Positions 1 to 9,549 are shown, counted from the first letter of the stretch. The stretch: DNA of 64,000 bases from Ferdinandcohnia sp036962685 (GCF_036962685.1 NZ_JBALOP010000002.1:1-64000), one strand, 5' to 3'. Numbers and translations are program-made. The notes: generated from the sequence alone by a model not told the origin.

Positions 1-55
1 AAAGGGAAACGCAAGCCCCAAATGTTCCAGCCTAATTGCCTTTACCCAACACTTA

Positions 56-1036
56 TCAATCCGCAGGAAACACTAACCCCATTTGTCCACGAGCTTCATC
101 AAGAATTTCCATCACGGCTATTGAATTCTCGTACGTATTAACTGTCGATTCTAAAGAACCATTTTTAATAAGCTCAATGAATTCCTTTGCCTCATAATAC
201 ATGGTGTGCTGCTTTGGAAGGATGGAGATGTCTTCCACACTGCCATTTCGATAGTGAATTTCAACCTTTTCAGGTGACGATATTTTGTCAATGAGAATGC
301 TGCCATTTTCCCCTTGAATTTCAGACGGGATATAGGAATTAGTAATCTTCGAAAACATCATCATCCCTTCCATCTCCTTGTAATGGGCAAGAATGCTACC
401 TTCGCCGTCTACTCCTGAATCAAGCATCAGACCACTTGCTTTGACCGAATCCGGTTTTCCAAATAATTGCACCATCGGATACACACAGTACACGCCAATA
501 TCCATTAATGAACCATTTGAAAATTCAGGTTTGAAAGCATTCAATACCGTTCCTTCCTTATAGGCATCATAGCGAGATGAATATTGACAATAACTCGCAA
601 AATACCGGCGTACTGGACCGATTTTATGTAAGTTCGCTCGAATGCTCGCATAGGACGGGAGAAATCCTGACTTCATCGCCTCCATTAATAGCACTTGATT
701 CTCTTTTGCTGCTTGAATCATTTCCTTTAGTTCTCTCGAATTTGAGGCAATCGGCTTCTCACAAAGAACATGCTTGCCATGTTTCAATAGAATAATTGCT
801 TGAGAGGCATGAAAGGAAGTAGGACTTGCGATATATACTGCATCAATTACATCAGATTGAGCCAATTCTTCAATTGAAGTAAAGATATTGGATGCTTGAT
901 ATTTTTCGGCAAATTCCTTTGCGCGGGCCTCCGTACGTGAGTAAACAGCAGTTAATGAAAAATCCTTTATTGGATTTGCCGCTTCTAAAAATGCATCGGT
1001 AATCCAGTTAGTTCCGATAACTCCAAAACGAATCAT
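56..1036 (-). CDS. Gfo/Idh/MocA family oxidoreductase
   Basis: Cytoplasmic NAD(P)-dependent oxidoreductase of the Gfo/Idh/MocA superfamily, which usually acts on sugars, inositols or related polyols; the substrate cannot be told from the sequence. The Rossmann fold opens with FGVIGTNW at residues 4-11 and the family EKP motif is at residues 93-95; the remainder fits the alpha/beta substrate domain. The length (326 aa) is usual for the family. The ATG has GGGGGA at good spacing on the minus strand. It stands alone, divergent from the permease at 1140. The 55 bases to the window edge hold no gene. Confidence 0.85.
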   Translation of the reverse strand: MIRFGVIGTNWITDAFLEAANPIKDFSLTAVYSRTEARAKEFAEKYQASNIFTSIEELAQSDVIDAVYIASPTSFHASQAIILLKHGKHVLCEKPIASNSRELKEMIQAAKENQVLLMEAMKSGFLPSYASIRANLHKIGPVRRYFASYCQYSSRYDAYKEGTVLNAFKPEFSNGSLMDIGVYCVYPMVQLFGKPDSVKASGLMLDSGVDGEGSILAHYKEMEGMMMFSKITNSYIPSEIQGENGSILIDKISSPEKVEIHYRNGSVEDISILPKQHTMYYEAKEFIELIKNGSLESTVNTYENSIAVMEILDEARGQMGLVFPAD

Positions 1037-1139
1037 AAATTTTCCCCCATTTGCAGAAATTAGAGCATATACTCATTATAACAAACATTCACATATTGAA
1101 AAAAATGTTAAAATAGTAGGTAGACTTTTTGGAATAGGG

Positions 1140-2450
1140 ATGAGGAAATTGAAAGTTTTTTTTAGTTCATTACAATGGCTTGCTTTTATTATTGCAAGTT
1201 CGATAGTTGCACCAATCGCGATTGCGAATCTTTATGGAATGGACACAGCCGAAACCGCAAGCTTTGTTGCCCGGACATTCCTTGTACTCGGGTTATCGGG
1301 TTTGGTCCAAGTATATTTTGGGCATCGTTTACCAATTAATGAAGGGCCAGCTGGTTTATGGTGGGGCGTGTTTATTATTTATGCTGGACTGGGACCAACC
1401 TTGTACGGATCTGGTGAAGAAACACTTCGAGCGATTGAAGCTGGAATTTTGGTAAGTGGGATTCTTTTTATGCTCTTAAGTATTTTCGGGATTATTGACC
1501 GACTTTCAAAATTATTTACCCCGGTTGTGACAGGGACTTATTTAATTTTACTTTCACTGCAGCTAAGTGGTTCGTTTTTAAATGGGATTTTCGGAGTTGG
1601 CTACCGTGGAGAAGAAACAGTAAACCTTAAAATCGCTAGTATTTGTCTATTTATTATTCTTTTTACGTTTCTATTTGCAGAAAAAGGGCCACGAGCATTA
1701 AGGCAATACTCAGTTCTTATCAGCTTAGCCCTTGGTTGGATTATTTTTGCTGTCTTTGGACTCACGGAGCCGAACAAAGTCACATCGAATCAATTAATTG
1801 AAGTTCCTCGTATTTTTATCTTTGGGAATCCGGTTTTTGATAGTGGAATGATTGCAACATCGATCCTTGTGACCCTATTACTTTTAACAAATTTAATCGC
1901 AAGTATAAGGGTTGTCGAGCAGGTGCTACAATCTCAAAACATTCAATTAGAAAAAACAAGATTTCGCCCTGCAGGCTTCATGGCAGGGATTAACCAAATT
2001 TTTGCGGGACTTTTTTCCGCAGTTGCGCCTGTCCCCATCTCAGGAGCTGCAGGTTTTATTGCAACTACTAAAATTAATACTAGATTACCATTTATTGTCG
2101 GTAGTTTTATTTTAGTCGGAATTAGTTTCTTTCCTAAAATCATGAACTTTGTTTCAGGTTTGCCAGCACCAATTGGGTATGCAACGGTTTTTATTATTTT
2201 CGCAAATCTGATGCTGCCAGCTTTAGCTGCATTTGAAAATTTGGCAAATAAAAGTCGTTCCCGGATGATGATTGTTTTTTCTCTGTTCGTTGGGGTAGGG
2301 TCCATGTTTGTACCTTCCGATGCATTTAAGGATGTGCCGCCGATTTTAACGTCCATTTTAAATAATGGTCTTGTTCTTGGAACAGTTGTTGCTATCTTAA
2401 CCGAACAGACAGTTGAAAGACTCGGCTCCAAAAAGAAAGAAAGAGCCTAG
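1140..2450 (+). CDS. NCS2-family purine/pyrimidine (xanthine/uracil) permease
   Basis: Polytopic membrane transporter of the nucleobase:cation symporter-2 family, which imports uracil, xanthine or uric acid with H+ or Na+. The 436 aa are almost entirely hydrophobic, with about 12-14 membrane segments, and the typical Gly/Pro-rich stretch VPISGAAGFIATTKI lies near residue 300. Substrate specificity cannot be assigned. The ATG at 1140 follows GGAATAGGG. It sits between the divergent oxidoreductase and the ABC-2 transporter genes, with no purine gene nearby to suggest the substrate. Confidence 0.85.
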   Translation: MRKLKVFFSSLQWLAFIIASSIVAPIAIANLYGMDTAETASFVARTFLVLGLSGLVQVYFGHRLPINEGPAGLWWGVFIIYAGLGPTLYGSGEETLRAIEAGILVSGILFMLLSIFGIIDRLSKLFTPVVTGTYLILLSLQLSGSFLNGIFGVGYRGEETVNLKIASICLFIILFTFLFAEKGPRALRQYSVLISLALGWIIFAVFGLTEPNKVTSNQLIEVPRIFIFGNPVFDSGMIATSILVTLLLLTNLIASIRVVEQVLQSQNIQLEKTRFRPAGFMAGINQIFAGLFSAVAPVPISGAAGFIATTKINTRLPFIVGSFILVGISFFPKIMNFVSGLPAPIGYATVFIIFANLMLPALAAFENLANKSRSRMMIVFSLFVGVGSMFVPSDAFKDVPPILTSILNNGLVLGTVVAILTEQTVERLGSKKKERA

Positions 2451-2530
2451 TCGAAAGGTGAAGAACTATGCTACTATATAGAAAAATCTGCTAAAAGTAA
2501 TAAGCTTGATCGTTTACTAGAGGTGACTTG

Positions 2531-3334
2531 ATGGATACCGTAAAAATGTATACGGCTTTTACTAAAAAAGCCTTTATGAGATCAGCCGCCTACCGATTTG
2601 ATGTGTGGACAAGGCTGGTTTCAAATATCATCTTTCTGTTAATGTGGATGTCGATTTGGTATGCACTATATGCGGGAAAAGAAGAAGCTAGTGGAATTTC
2701 TTTAACCGCCATGCTTACTTATGTTGTGGTCAGTCAGTTTTTAACGGCAGTGAATGGTGCTGGAACACCGTTATGGGAGCTGCAGGAAAAGGTTCGGACC
2801 GGTGACATCGCGCTTGAATTAATGAGACCGTTTGACGTGCCTTTACGCTATTTATTTGCTGATTTTGGTAGTGTTGCCTTTTATATGTTGACTGCACTCG
2901 TTCCGTTATATGTTCTTTTGTTCTTCTTTGTAGATTTGAGCCTGCCAACCTCGTGGCAGACATGGATTTTATTTGTTATTTCAGGGTTTTTAGGTTTTCT
3001 GATTCGGTACTGTATCGAGCTGACATTTGGTTTATTTACGTTTTGGCTCATTGAAACAGGGGGAATCGAGGATATCTTTTATTTTTCCGTTTCACTATTA
3101 TCCGGGTCTGTCATTCCGTTGTGGTTTTTCCCAGGCTGGTTGCAAACGTTTGCAGAATATTTACCATTTCAAGGAATCTATTTTATTCCGAATGCTATTT
3201 TCATAGAAGAAATTTCAGGTAAAACTGTGTTTCTATCAATTGGGATTCAGCTATTTTGGGTGGCAGTCTCATACGGAATCCTCCGGTTTGTTTGGCGGAA
3301 AGCGTCAAACAAAGTGATTGTGCAGGGAGGGTAA
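2531..3334 (+). CDS. ABC-2 family transporter permease, first subunit
   Basis: Integral membrane subunit of an ABC-2 type exporter (ABC2_membrane_6-like, roughly 265 aa with six predicted membrane segments). The motif ELMRPFDVPLRYLFADFG near residue 95 resembles the loop conserved in this family. ATG 2531 is preferred to the overlapping TTG at 2528 because AGGTGA (2521-2526) then has usable spacing. The next gene starts two bases after this stop and has the same size and fold, and an ATPase follows, so the three genes form one operon encoding a heterodimeric permease with one ATPase. The cargo is unknown. Confidence 0.8.
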   Translation: MDTVKMYTAFTKKAFMRSAAYRFDVWTRLVSNIIFLLMWMSIWYALYAGKEEASGISLTAMLTYVVVSQFLTAVNGAGTPLWELQEKVRTGDIALELMRPFDVPLRYLFADFGSVAFYMLTALVPLYVLLFFFVDLSLPTSWQTWILFVISGFLGFLIRYCIELTFGLFTFWLIETGGIEDIFYFSVSLLSGSVIPLWFFPGWLQTFAEYLPFQGIYFIPNAIFIEEISGKTVFLSIGIQLFWVAVSYGILRFVWRKASNKVIVQGG

Positions 3335-3336
3335 TC

Positions 3337-4146
3337 ATGAAAAATATAATCGATTACGTTCAATTGTATTTTCGGCTGGTCGGCGCGGGTGTCCGTGCTC
3401 AAATGCAGTATCGGTTTGCGTTTGTCATGCGCATTGTCGGAATGGTCGCGGCTTATACAGGTACTGCCGTGACAATGTGGATCATGCTCTATCAATTTAA
3501 AGAGCTCGGAAAATGGAATTTTTATGAGCTGCTCTTTTTATTTGCATTGGCCGTGTTGTCATGGGGCTTTTGTATCATTCTCTTTTTCCATTTTAGAAGC
3601 CTGGATACGTATATTGTGAATGGAACCTTTGACCGATTTCTCGTTCGACCTATCAATCCATTCTTTCATTTTATGGCGATGAAATTTGATATTGGGGCAG
3701 CGGGACAGTTCATTTTTAGTATTATTGTTTTTATTTGGGTAAGCAATGCTCTAGAGATTCATTGGCAATTTGGAAAAATTCTATTTATATTTGGGGCGAT
3801 TATCGGAGGGATATTGGTTCAAGGAGGGCTACTCGTATTTATATCAGCAATTGCTTTTTGGACGACAAAATCAGAGCGTTTTTACTGGGTTGTTATGTAT
3901 CCAGCCCGAAATTTAACGAACTATCCACTGGCGATTTATCCAAAACTAGTCCAATGGGTTACGGCATTTGTCGTTCCGTTCGGGTTTGTGAACTACTTCC
4001 CGGCAGCAGTGATTTTAGACAAGGATACACCTAATTTTCCTTCCTATATTGGATATTTAACACCTCTTGTCGGAATCGTATTTTTTACAATTGCGTATAA
4101 TGTGTGGATGCTTGGGCTAAGTCGATATAAAAGTGCCGGATCTTGA
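3337..4146 (+). CDS. ABC-2 family transporter permease, second subunit
   Basis: Second membrane subunit of the ABC-2 exporter, 269 aa with about six hydrophobic segments; FDRFLVRPINPFFHFMAMKF matches the equivalent loop of the upstream permease. The start is ATG 3337, placed directly after AGGGAGG (3324-3330); an in-frame extension to 3256 exists but would overlap the upstream gene by 79 bases. The tight spacing to both neighbours supports coordinated expression. Probably pairs with the product of 2531-3334. Confidence 0.82.
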   Translation: MKNIIDYVQLYFRLVGAGVRAQMQYRFAFVMRIVGMVAAYTGTAVTMWIMLYQFKELGKWNFYELLFLFALAVLSWGFCIILFFHFRSLDTYIVNGTFDRFLVRPINPFFHFMAMKFDIGAAGQFIFSIIVFIWVSNALEIHWQFGKILFIFGAIIGGILVQGGLLVFISAIAFWTTKSERFYWVVMYPARNLTNYPLAIYPKLVQWVTAFVVPFGFVNYFPAAVILDKDTPNFPSYIGYLTPLVGIVFFTIAYNVWMLGLSRYKSAGS

Positions 4147-4164
4147 TAAAATGGGGGGCGTGTC

Positions 4165-5172
4165 GTGGCAATTATTGAAGTTGAAAATGTACGAAAAGAA
4201 TTTAAGATAGCAAAAAGGGAGACCGGTTTCGCTGGCGCTTTAAAAAGCATTGTGAATCGGCAATTTGAAACGAAAGCAGCGGTTAACGATATCTCATTTT
4301 CGATTGAAAAAGGGGAAATGGTTGGATATATTGGACCAAACGGTGCTGGAAAATCAACAACGATTAAAATGCTTACTGGTATCCTCGTTCCATCAAGCGG
4401 GTCAATCCGGATAAACGGGATTATTCCGTATGAAAATCGTAAGGAAAACGCGAAAAACATTGGTGTTGTATTCGGCCAACGGACACAGCTTTGGTGGGAC
4501 TTACCGACGATTGAGTCATTCGAATTACTAAAGGAAATTTACCGTGTATCAGATGCGCGTTACAAAGAGAACATGGAAACTTTTTCAGATATATTAGGCC
4601 TAGGTGAGTTTTTGAACACACCTGTCCGCCAGCTTTCATTAGGTCAGCGAATGAGGGCAGATATCGCTGCATCGCTTTTACATGATCCAGACATCCTGTT
4701 TTTAGATGAACCAACGATCGGGCTTGATGTCGTCGCGAAAGAGAAAATGCGTGAATTTATTCAAGAAATCAATAAACTTCGAAATGTAACGGTGATTTTA
4801 ACAACCCATGATATGGAAGACATTGAAAAGCTTTGTAAACGAATGGTTTTGATTGATCATGGCCAAAAGGTGTATGACGGAGAAATTGCAGCGGTTAAAT
4901 CTCGCTATGGAAAAATGAGGACGTTGATTGTCGATGTTGAGGAAAATGGAGTAGACTTACAGGTATCGAATGGGGAAATCTGCAAGGTGGAAGGGAACCG
5001 AAAATGGATTCGTTTTAATCGTGATGATTATTCCGCATCTGATGTCATTTCTCAAATTACGCAAACCCATAATATTACGGATTTAACAGTAGAAGAGCCA
5101 GAAATTGAGTCAATCATCAGCCGAATTTATCAAGAAGGCTTCACACGTGAAGAAGTACCGGTGAAAGTTTAA
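4165..5172 (+). CDS. ABC transporter ATP-binding protein of the ABC-2 exporter
   Basis: Cytoplasmic ATPase that would energise the two upstream permeases. Visible motifs in order: Walker A GPNGAGKST (around residue 57), Q-loop GVVFGQRTQ, signature LSLGQRM, Walker B ILFLDEP and the H-loop TTHD. The roughly 100-residue tail after the nucleotide-binding domain is typical of drug/polysaccharide/lipid ABC-2 ATPases. The start is GTG 4165 after GGGGGGCG. The 335 aa length is normal. The gene closes the three-gene operon and is followed by a 12-bp inverted repeat at 5188-5219. Confidence 0.87.
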   Translation: MAIIEVENVRKEFKIAKRETGFAGALKSIVNRQFETKAAVNDISFSIEKGEMVGYIGPNGAGKSTTIKMLTGILVPSSGSIRINGIIPYENRKENAKNIGVVFGQRTQLWWDLPTIESFELLKEIYRVSDARYKENMETFSDILGLGEFLNTPVRQLSLGQRMRADIAASLLHDPDILFLDEPTIGLDVVAKEKMREFIQEINKLRNVTVILTTHDMEDIEKLCKRMVLIDHGQKVYDGEIAAVKSRYGKMRTLIVDVEENGVDLQVSNGEICKVEGNRKWIRFNRDDYSASDVISQITQTHNITDLTVEEPEIESIISRIYQEGFTREEVPVKV

Positions 5173-5187
5173 TAGTTTGATGTGTAA

Positions 5188-5219
5188 AAGCCCTACGAAG
5201 GATTATTTCGTAGGGCTTA
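5188..5219 (+). terminator. Inverted repeat after the ABC-2 operon
   Basis: A 12-bp perfect stem (AAGCCCTACGAA / TTCGTAGGGCTT) with an 8-base loop lies 16 bases after the ATPase stop. There is no clear T run, so it may be a weak terminator or an mRNA 3-prime stabiliser. It lies between converging genes. Confidence 0.55.
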
Positions 5220-5226
5220 CTTGTGC

Positions 5227-5336
5227 GCTATGGTCGTTATTTTTGATATATGGTCATTAGACAGTGCTCAATGGCCATTATTTTATTTTTATGGCTGATA
5301 ACCTTGCTTCTTTGGTCATTAGCATTAAACTGGTCT
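5227..5336. repeat. Degenerate short repeats of the type AYGGYCATTA
   Basis: About five spaced, imperfect copies of TGGTCATTA/TGGCCATTA/TGGCTGATA occur between AT-rich spacers. The same motif family appears at 10495-10585. No coding potential was seen. Confidence 0.5.
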
Positions 5337-6698
5337 TTAAAAAAACAAATACGCCATTCCGACAATAATAGGTAAGGTGATTAGCGTCCGTTGTAAAAAG
5401 ATAATCACTAAGTCCAGGAACGAAACTGGTATTTTAGAGCCCAGCAGTAAGCCCCCAACCTCGGACATGTAGATTAATTGAGTGATCGACACTCCTGCAA
5501 TCACAAATCGTGTAAGATCATTTTCAATGTCTGCTCCAATAATTGAAGGGAGGAACATATCCGCAAAACCAATGACCATTGTTTCAGATGCGGCAACTGC
5601 TTCAGGCACCTGAAGCAAGGTTAGGAGCGGTACAAATGGTGCTCCGAGATATTTGAAAATAGGCGTAAATTCCGCAATAATCAGTGCGATTGTACCGATT
5701 GCCATTACGATTGGAACAACCCCCATCCACATATCTAAAACATTTTGCATGCCGCCTTTTAACACTTTAGAAAAGTCTCCACTCTTTTTCGCTTGGACGA
5801 CTGCTTGTTCCATTCCCCATTGGAAACGACCGATATTCGATGGAATGGTTTCATCCGCTTTCTGCGTTGTTCCTTCATAATACGTATCTGGTTTTCTTGA
5901 TAATGGGGGGATTCTTGGCGTGATGATTGCTGCAACTAAGCCTGCAAGTAGGATTGTAAAATAGAACTGTCCAAACATATTTTGCAGGCCCATTTGAGCC
6001 AAGATAACCACTGTAAACGTAATGGATACAACAGAGAAGGCTGTTGCAACAATTGCTGATTCCCTTTTTGTATAATAACCTTCTTCATATTGTTTACTTG
6101 TAAGAAGAATCCCTACAGTTCCATCCCCTAACCAAGAAGCCATAGCGTCAACCGATGATCTCCCAGGTAATCTAAAAAGGGGACGCATCACCTTTGTTAG
6201 CAATGCTCCAAATAGCTCTAATAGTCCAAAATCAAGTAATAATGGAAGAAACAATCCTGCAAATAAAAACACGGAAAATAAAACAGGAATTAAATCAAAT
6301 AGTAAAGTTCCACCTGTTGAATCCGACCAAATCGCGGATGGACCAAGCTTGAATAAGGTCATGATGGCAAAAATCATTCCAAGAATTCTTGCTACAACCC
6401 AAATCGGAGCTACGTAAAAAAGTCCAGATAAAAAGGGGGATTTCGTAATAAATGCTGGTTTAACAAATACTGTGAAAATGGAAAAAATACCAGTAATCGT
6501 GATCAATCCCGTCATAATATAAGGGATAGAACCACCTAACAAATCTTGAACAATGCCTGCTAGGATTGCAACAGGAATTGTGAAGGTATCATTAAATTGA
6601 AACGGTACAATAAATAAAATAATTCCGATTAAGGAAGGAATTATAAATTGTAAATAATCAATGATTGTTTGTTTCTCTTGTTGTTTTTGTACTGCCAT
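5337..6698 (-). CDS. YjiH family membrane protein (nucleoside-recognition Gate domains)
   Basis: Polytopic inner membrane protein of 453 aa with two Gate-type (nucleoside recognition) blocks, as in the YjiH family; the typical stretch SWLGDGTVGILLTSKQYEEG lies near residue 190 and a second Gate block follows residue 340. The transport substrate is not known for this family with certainty. The ATG is preceded by GAGGTGA on the minus strand. The gene converges with the ABC-2 operon and is not in an operon with its neighbours. Confidence 0.75.
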   Translation of the reverse strand: MAVQKQQEKQTIIDYLQFIIPSLIGIILFIVPFQFNDTFTIPVAILAGIVQDLLGGSIPYIMTGLITITGIFSIFTVFVKPAFITKSPFLSGLFYVAPIWVVARILGMIFAIMTLFKLGPSAIWSDSTGGTLLFDLIPVLFSVFLFAGLFLPLLLDFGLLELFGALLTKVMRPLFRLPGRSSVDAMASWLGDGTVGILLTSKQYEEGYYTKRESAIVATAFSVVSITFTVVILAQMGLQNMFGQFYFTILLAGLVAAIITPRIPPLSRKPDTYYEGTTQKADETIPSNIGRFQWGMEQAVVQAKKSGDFSKVLKGGMQNVLDMWMGVVPIVMAIGTIALIIAEFTPIFKYLGAPFVPLLTLLQVPEAVAASETMVIGFADMFLPSIIGADIENDLTRFVIAGVSITQLIYMSEVGGLLLGSKIPVSFLDLVIIFLQRTLITLPIIVGMAYLFF

Positions 6699-6902
6699 TG
6701 TTGTTTCACCTCAAAAATTCTAAAAAAGTCACAAAACCTACTTTATAATAAATAGCATAAAAATGCGAGGATTTTTTATATAAAAATGCTTCCAAATGCA
6801 TAAAAATACTATTCAGAAAAGACGGTTTTTTCTACCAGTTTTTTTGGTAGCATTCCCAACTTAAACCTTGGGGATACTGAAAAGAAAAGAGGAGTGAATT
6901 CG

Positions 6903-7055
6903 ATGAAAAAACGTCAAAACAAGCAAGAGCCAACAATTGCAGTTGGTATGGACACAGATGGTGAATTAAGAGAAGATGCGTCAATGGATGAGATTGAAAA
7001 GGGCGAATACACCCAAGTCACAACCCTTTCTTATGACGAAAATGATCCAAGTTAA
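6903..7055 (+). CDS. Small acidic protein, 50 aa, unknown function
   Basis: A short gene with AGAGGAG (6888-6894) eight bases before ATG and an intrinsic terminator right after the stop, which together argue that it is real. The product starts MKKRQNKQEPTIAVGMD and is acidic after its basic N-terminus, with no membrane segment or cysteine. I do not recognise the family; such short hydrophilic proteins are common in Bacillaceae and some are spore-associated, but nothing here shows that. Confidence 0.6.
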   Translation: MKKRQNKQEPTIAVGMDTDGELREDASMDEIEKGEYTQVTTLSYDENDPS

Positions 7056-7062
7056 AAATGTA

Positions 7063-7097
7063 AAAGCATGATCACATCGGTGATGATGCTTTTTTTA
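7063..7097 (+). terminator. Rho-independent terminator
   Basis: Hairpin AAGCATGATCAC / GGTGATGATGCTT followed by seven T, directly after the 50-aa gene. Confidence 0.85.
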
Positions 7098-7166
7098 TTG
7101 CGGTAATAAAACCCAAGTTATTTGATTTCCTTTATACTGCCCGTAAAAGCCCGATTGGTTCAACTA

Positions 7167-7200
7167 TCAATCAGTGGGATGGGAAAAACCCCCAGATTGA
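7167..7200. repeat. Imperfect inverted repeat in the 7098-7296 gap
   Basis: TCAATCAGTGGG and CCCCCAGATTGA form an imperfect 12-bp stem around a 10-base A-rich loop. It resembles small palindromes scattered in Bacillaceae intergenic DNA. The rest of the gap should hold the promoter of the symporter gene, but no convincing -35/-10 pair was picked. Confidence 0.4.
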
Positions 7201-7296
7201 AGTTTCACTGTATAAGACAACCTCCAAAATGATAAAATTGTAGTATACTTATTTAATGGTCTTATAGTGGAAGATTCCTAAACTAGGAGAATGATG

Positions 7297-8262
7297 ATGT
7301 TACAGAAACTCAACAAAAAATTAGAAAAGTTTATGCCGCTTATTACACCAACAAGTGTAGTATTGGGTGTTTTACTTACCGCATACTTAGCTCCTTTTTC
7401 ATATTTAGTACCATGGATTTTTGCATTCATCACTTTTTCTGGAGCGTTAAGTTCAAGTTTTAGTTCATTAAAACGAGCAATCACCCATCCATTTCCAATC
7501 TTGATTGCTCTTTTTACATTACATTTAATCATGCCTGCCTGGGCTTGGATTGTTGGGCATTTGACCTTCCCAGGTGATAGCTTTACCATCACTGGATTGA
7601 TTTTGGCAGTCGTGATTCCAACAGGAATTTCAAGCTTTATCTGGGTTGCGATGAAGCGCGGAAATATTGCACTGACACTATCGATTATTTTAATCGATAC
7701 AATGATTTCGCCATTCGTTGTACCGTATAGCTTAAAGTTATTTGTCGGAAGTAATGTTGAAATGGATGTACTCAGTATTATGCAGGGTCTCTTTTTCATG
7801 GTTGTACTGCCTTCTATTCTTGGTATGCTCGTTAATCATTTCACAAAAGGTAAAGTTACAAAAACACTTAGCCCAAACCTGGCTCCTTTTTCAAAGATTG
7901 GACTTGGTGTAGTAGTCATGATCAATAGTGCCGAAATAGCACCTTATTTACAAAATGTAAACTTAAAGCTGATTATGATCAGTGCCGTTGTTTTCTTTAT
8001 TGCATTTTGTGGCTATTTAATCGCGTGGGTAATCGGTCGTTTAATGAAATTAGACCCAGACGTCATAATCGCTCTTATCTTTACTGGAGGGATGCGTAAT
8101 ATTAGTGCAGGGGCTGTCATCGCAATTACATTCTTCCCAGCTGAGGTTGCTGTTCCTGTCGTGGTCGGAATGCTGTTTCAGCAAATATTAGCTTCGATTT
8201 ACGCCTTATTTATTGATCGTGTTTATTCGTTCGAACGGCTTGAACAAAAATTTACCGCATAA
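7297..8262 (+). CDS. Bile acid:sodium symporter (BASS) family transporter
   Basis: Membrane transporter of 321 aa with nine to ten hydrophobic segments, of the BASS family, whose bacterial members carry organic anions (for example pantothenate precursors or keto acids) with Na+. The sequence GGMRNISAG near residue 270 is the conserved C-terminal crossover motif. Three consecutive ATG codons begin at 7291; the third (7297) is chosen because AGGAGA (7285-7290) touches the first. Single-gene unit, terminated by a hairpin at 8264-8296. The substrate is not predictable. Confidence 0.8.
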   Translation: MLQKLNKKLEKFMPLITPTSVVLGVLLTAYLAPFSYLVPWIFAFITFSGALSSSFSSLKRAITHPFPILIALFTLHLIMPAWAWIVGHLTFPGDSFTITGLILAVVIPTGISSFIWVAMKRGNIALTLSIILIDTMISPFVVPYSLKLFVGSNVEMDVLSIMQGLFFMVVLPSILGMLVNHFTKGKVTKTLSPNLAPFSKIGLGVVVMINSAEIAPYLQNVNLKLIMISAVVFFIAFCGYLIAWVIGRLMKLDPDVIIALIFTGGMRNISAGAVIAITFFPAEVAVPVVVGMLFQQILASIYALFIDRVYSFERLEQKFTA

Positions 8263-8263
8263 C

Positions 8264-8296
8264 AAGCGTTAGCCATTGGGCTAGCGTTTTTCTTTT
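8264..8296 (+). terminator. Rho-independent terminator
   Basis: AAGCGTTAGCC / GGGCTAGCGTTTTT stem (with G-T pairs) and a T-rich tail just after the symporter stop. Confidence 0.8.
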
Positions 8297-8408
8297 AAAT
8301 TAATGATTGAAATTCGTAGTGCAAAGGAATACGATGTTCATTGTGGAATGAATTTCAAATGAAAATTACGTGAAGAATAACAGAAGAAATAATAAGGGGG
8401 ACTTACAT

Positions 8409-8927
8409 ATGGAAGAGGCAAAGTATTGCAGGGAATCTTTTGTTGTGAAGACAAGCAATGTATTTCCGCCTGATACGAATTATCATGGAACGATGTTTGG
8501 TGGTAAGCTCATGGGCTATATTGATGATGTTGCTTCCATTGCTGCTGTAAGACATTCACGCTCTCCAGTAGTCACAGCATCAACAGATTCAGTTGATTTT
8601 CTTCACCCGATTCATGAAGGAAGCTCTGTATGTTTGGAGGCTTATGTCACATACACGGGACGATCATCGATGGAGGTTTTTGTCAAGGTGATTACTGAAG
8701 AATTATATACGGGAAAACGGAATATTTGCGCATTATCGTTTTTAACATTTGTTGCATTAGATGAAAACGGAAAACCAAAACCGGTTCCGAGAGTAATCCC
8801 GAAATCTGAGGAAGAAAAGATGCTTCATGAATCCGGAAAAGATCGTGCGGAAAACCGAAAAAGACGCAAAAAAGAAAATGAAAAAATGGCAGAAATGTTC
8901 AGTATAGCACTTCCTTGGGAGGTATAA
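8409..8927 (+). CDS. Hotdog-fold acyl-CoA thioesterase (YkhA-like)
   Basis: Cytoplasmic acyl-CoA hydrolase with a single hotdog domain; the motif NYHGTMFGGKLMGYIDDVA near residue 20 is the conserved central helix region with the catalytic Asp of this family (B. subtilis YkhA, E. coli YciA type). The start is ATG 8409 after AAGGGGGA; an in-frame upstream extension to 8370 lacks a ribosome binding site. The 172 aa length is normal, and the C-terminus is a charged helix rich in Lys and Glu. It stands alone and ends at a strong terminator. Confidence 0.87.
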   Translation: MEEAKYCRESFVVKTSNVFPPDTNYHGTMFGGKLMGYIDDVASIAAVRHSRSPVVTASTDSVDFLHPIHEGSSVCLEAYVTYTGRSSMEVFVKVITEELYTGKRNICALSFLTFVALDENGKPKPVPRVIPKSEEEKMLHESGKDRAENRKRRKKENEKMAEMFSIALPWEV

Positions 8928-8972
8928 AAAATGGTTGTCCAGTCGATATCGACATTGGACAACCATTTTTTA
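8927..8972. terminator. Bidirectional rho-independent terminator
   Basis: A perfect 10-bp stem TGGTTGTCCA / TGGACAACCA flanked by six A on the left and six T on the right, right after the thioesterase stop. Confidence 0.85.
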
Positions 8973-8973
8973 T

Positions 8974-9083
8974 TGTCTAGCTTCAGGCGCAATCGGTTCT
9001 CTGGTCTAGCCAATCGCTTCGGAAGGTAAAAGGCACCTTCTGTCAGCGCTCGTATTATGCTTGTCACCGATAAGCGGAAGCAT
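8974..9083. repeat. TGTCTAGC-type palindromic intergenic element
   Basis: Begins TGTCTAGCTTCAGGCGC and ends in CACCGATAAGCGG. Similar beginnings occur at 35232, 39268 and 42146. The arms (GCGCAATCGG... and ...CACCGATAAGCG) are partly complementary. The element sits between converging genes and has no coding potential. Confidence 0.55.
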
Positions 9084-9097
9084 TAAGCTTTTCTTTA

Positions 9098-9475
9098 TTA
9101 ACCGCGTTGTTCTTTTAATAAATCACGAATTTCAGTAAGTAGCTGTTCTTCTTTTGTAGGAGTTGGAGCTGCAGGTTTTTCCTCTTCTTTTTGCTTAAAG
9201 CGCTGGAAGAAGCGGATAAAGAGAAAAATAGAGAATGAAATAATTAAAAAGTCCACAACCGTTTGTAGAAAAGCACCATACATGATTTCCTCACCGTTAA
9301 AGGGGATCGAAGCCTTTGATATGTCAACCCCACCGAGTAAAAAACCAACTAACGGCATGATAATGTCATTTACAAGTGAGGTTACAATTTTTCCGAATGC
9401 ACCACCAATAATGACCCCAACTGCGAGGTCAATCACATTGCCTTTTAAGGCAAATTTTTTAAATTCATTAAGCAT
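9098..9475 (-). CDS. mscL: Large-conductance mechanosensitive channel MscL
   Basis: Homopentameric stretch-activated channel that releases solutes on hypo-osmotic shock. The N-terminal amphipathic helix and first membrane segment (FALKGNVIDLAVGVIIGGAF) are textbook MscL, followed by a periplasm-facing loop, a second membrane segment near residues 70-90 and a charged cytoplasmic helix. The 125 aa length is standard. AAAGGAGA precedes the ATG on the minus strand. Monocistronic. Confidence 0.95.
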   Translation of the reverse strand: MLNEFKKFALKGNVIDLAVGVIIGGAFGKIVTSLVNDIIMPLVGFLLGGVDISKASIPFNGEEIMYGAFLQTVVDFLIISFSIFLFIRFFQRFKQKEEEKPAAPTPTKEEQLLTEIRDLLKEQRG

Positions 9476-9549
9476 ATTGTTGTTCTCCTTTCAAATTCCA
9501 ATCTTATTTTACATAAATTTGTTAAAAAGAAAATAGTACAAAAGGCTCG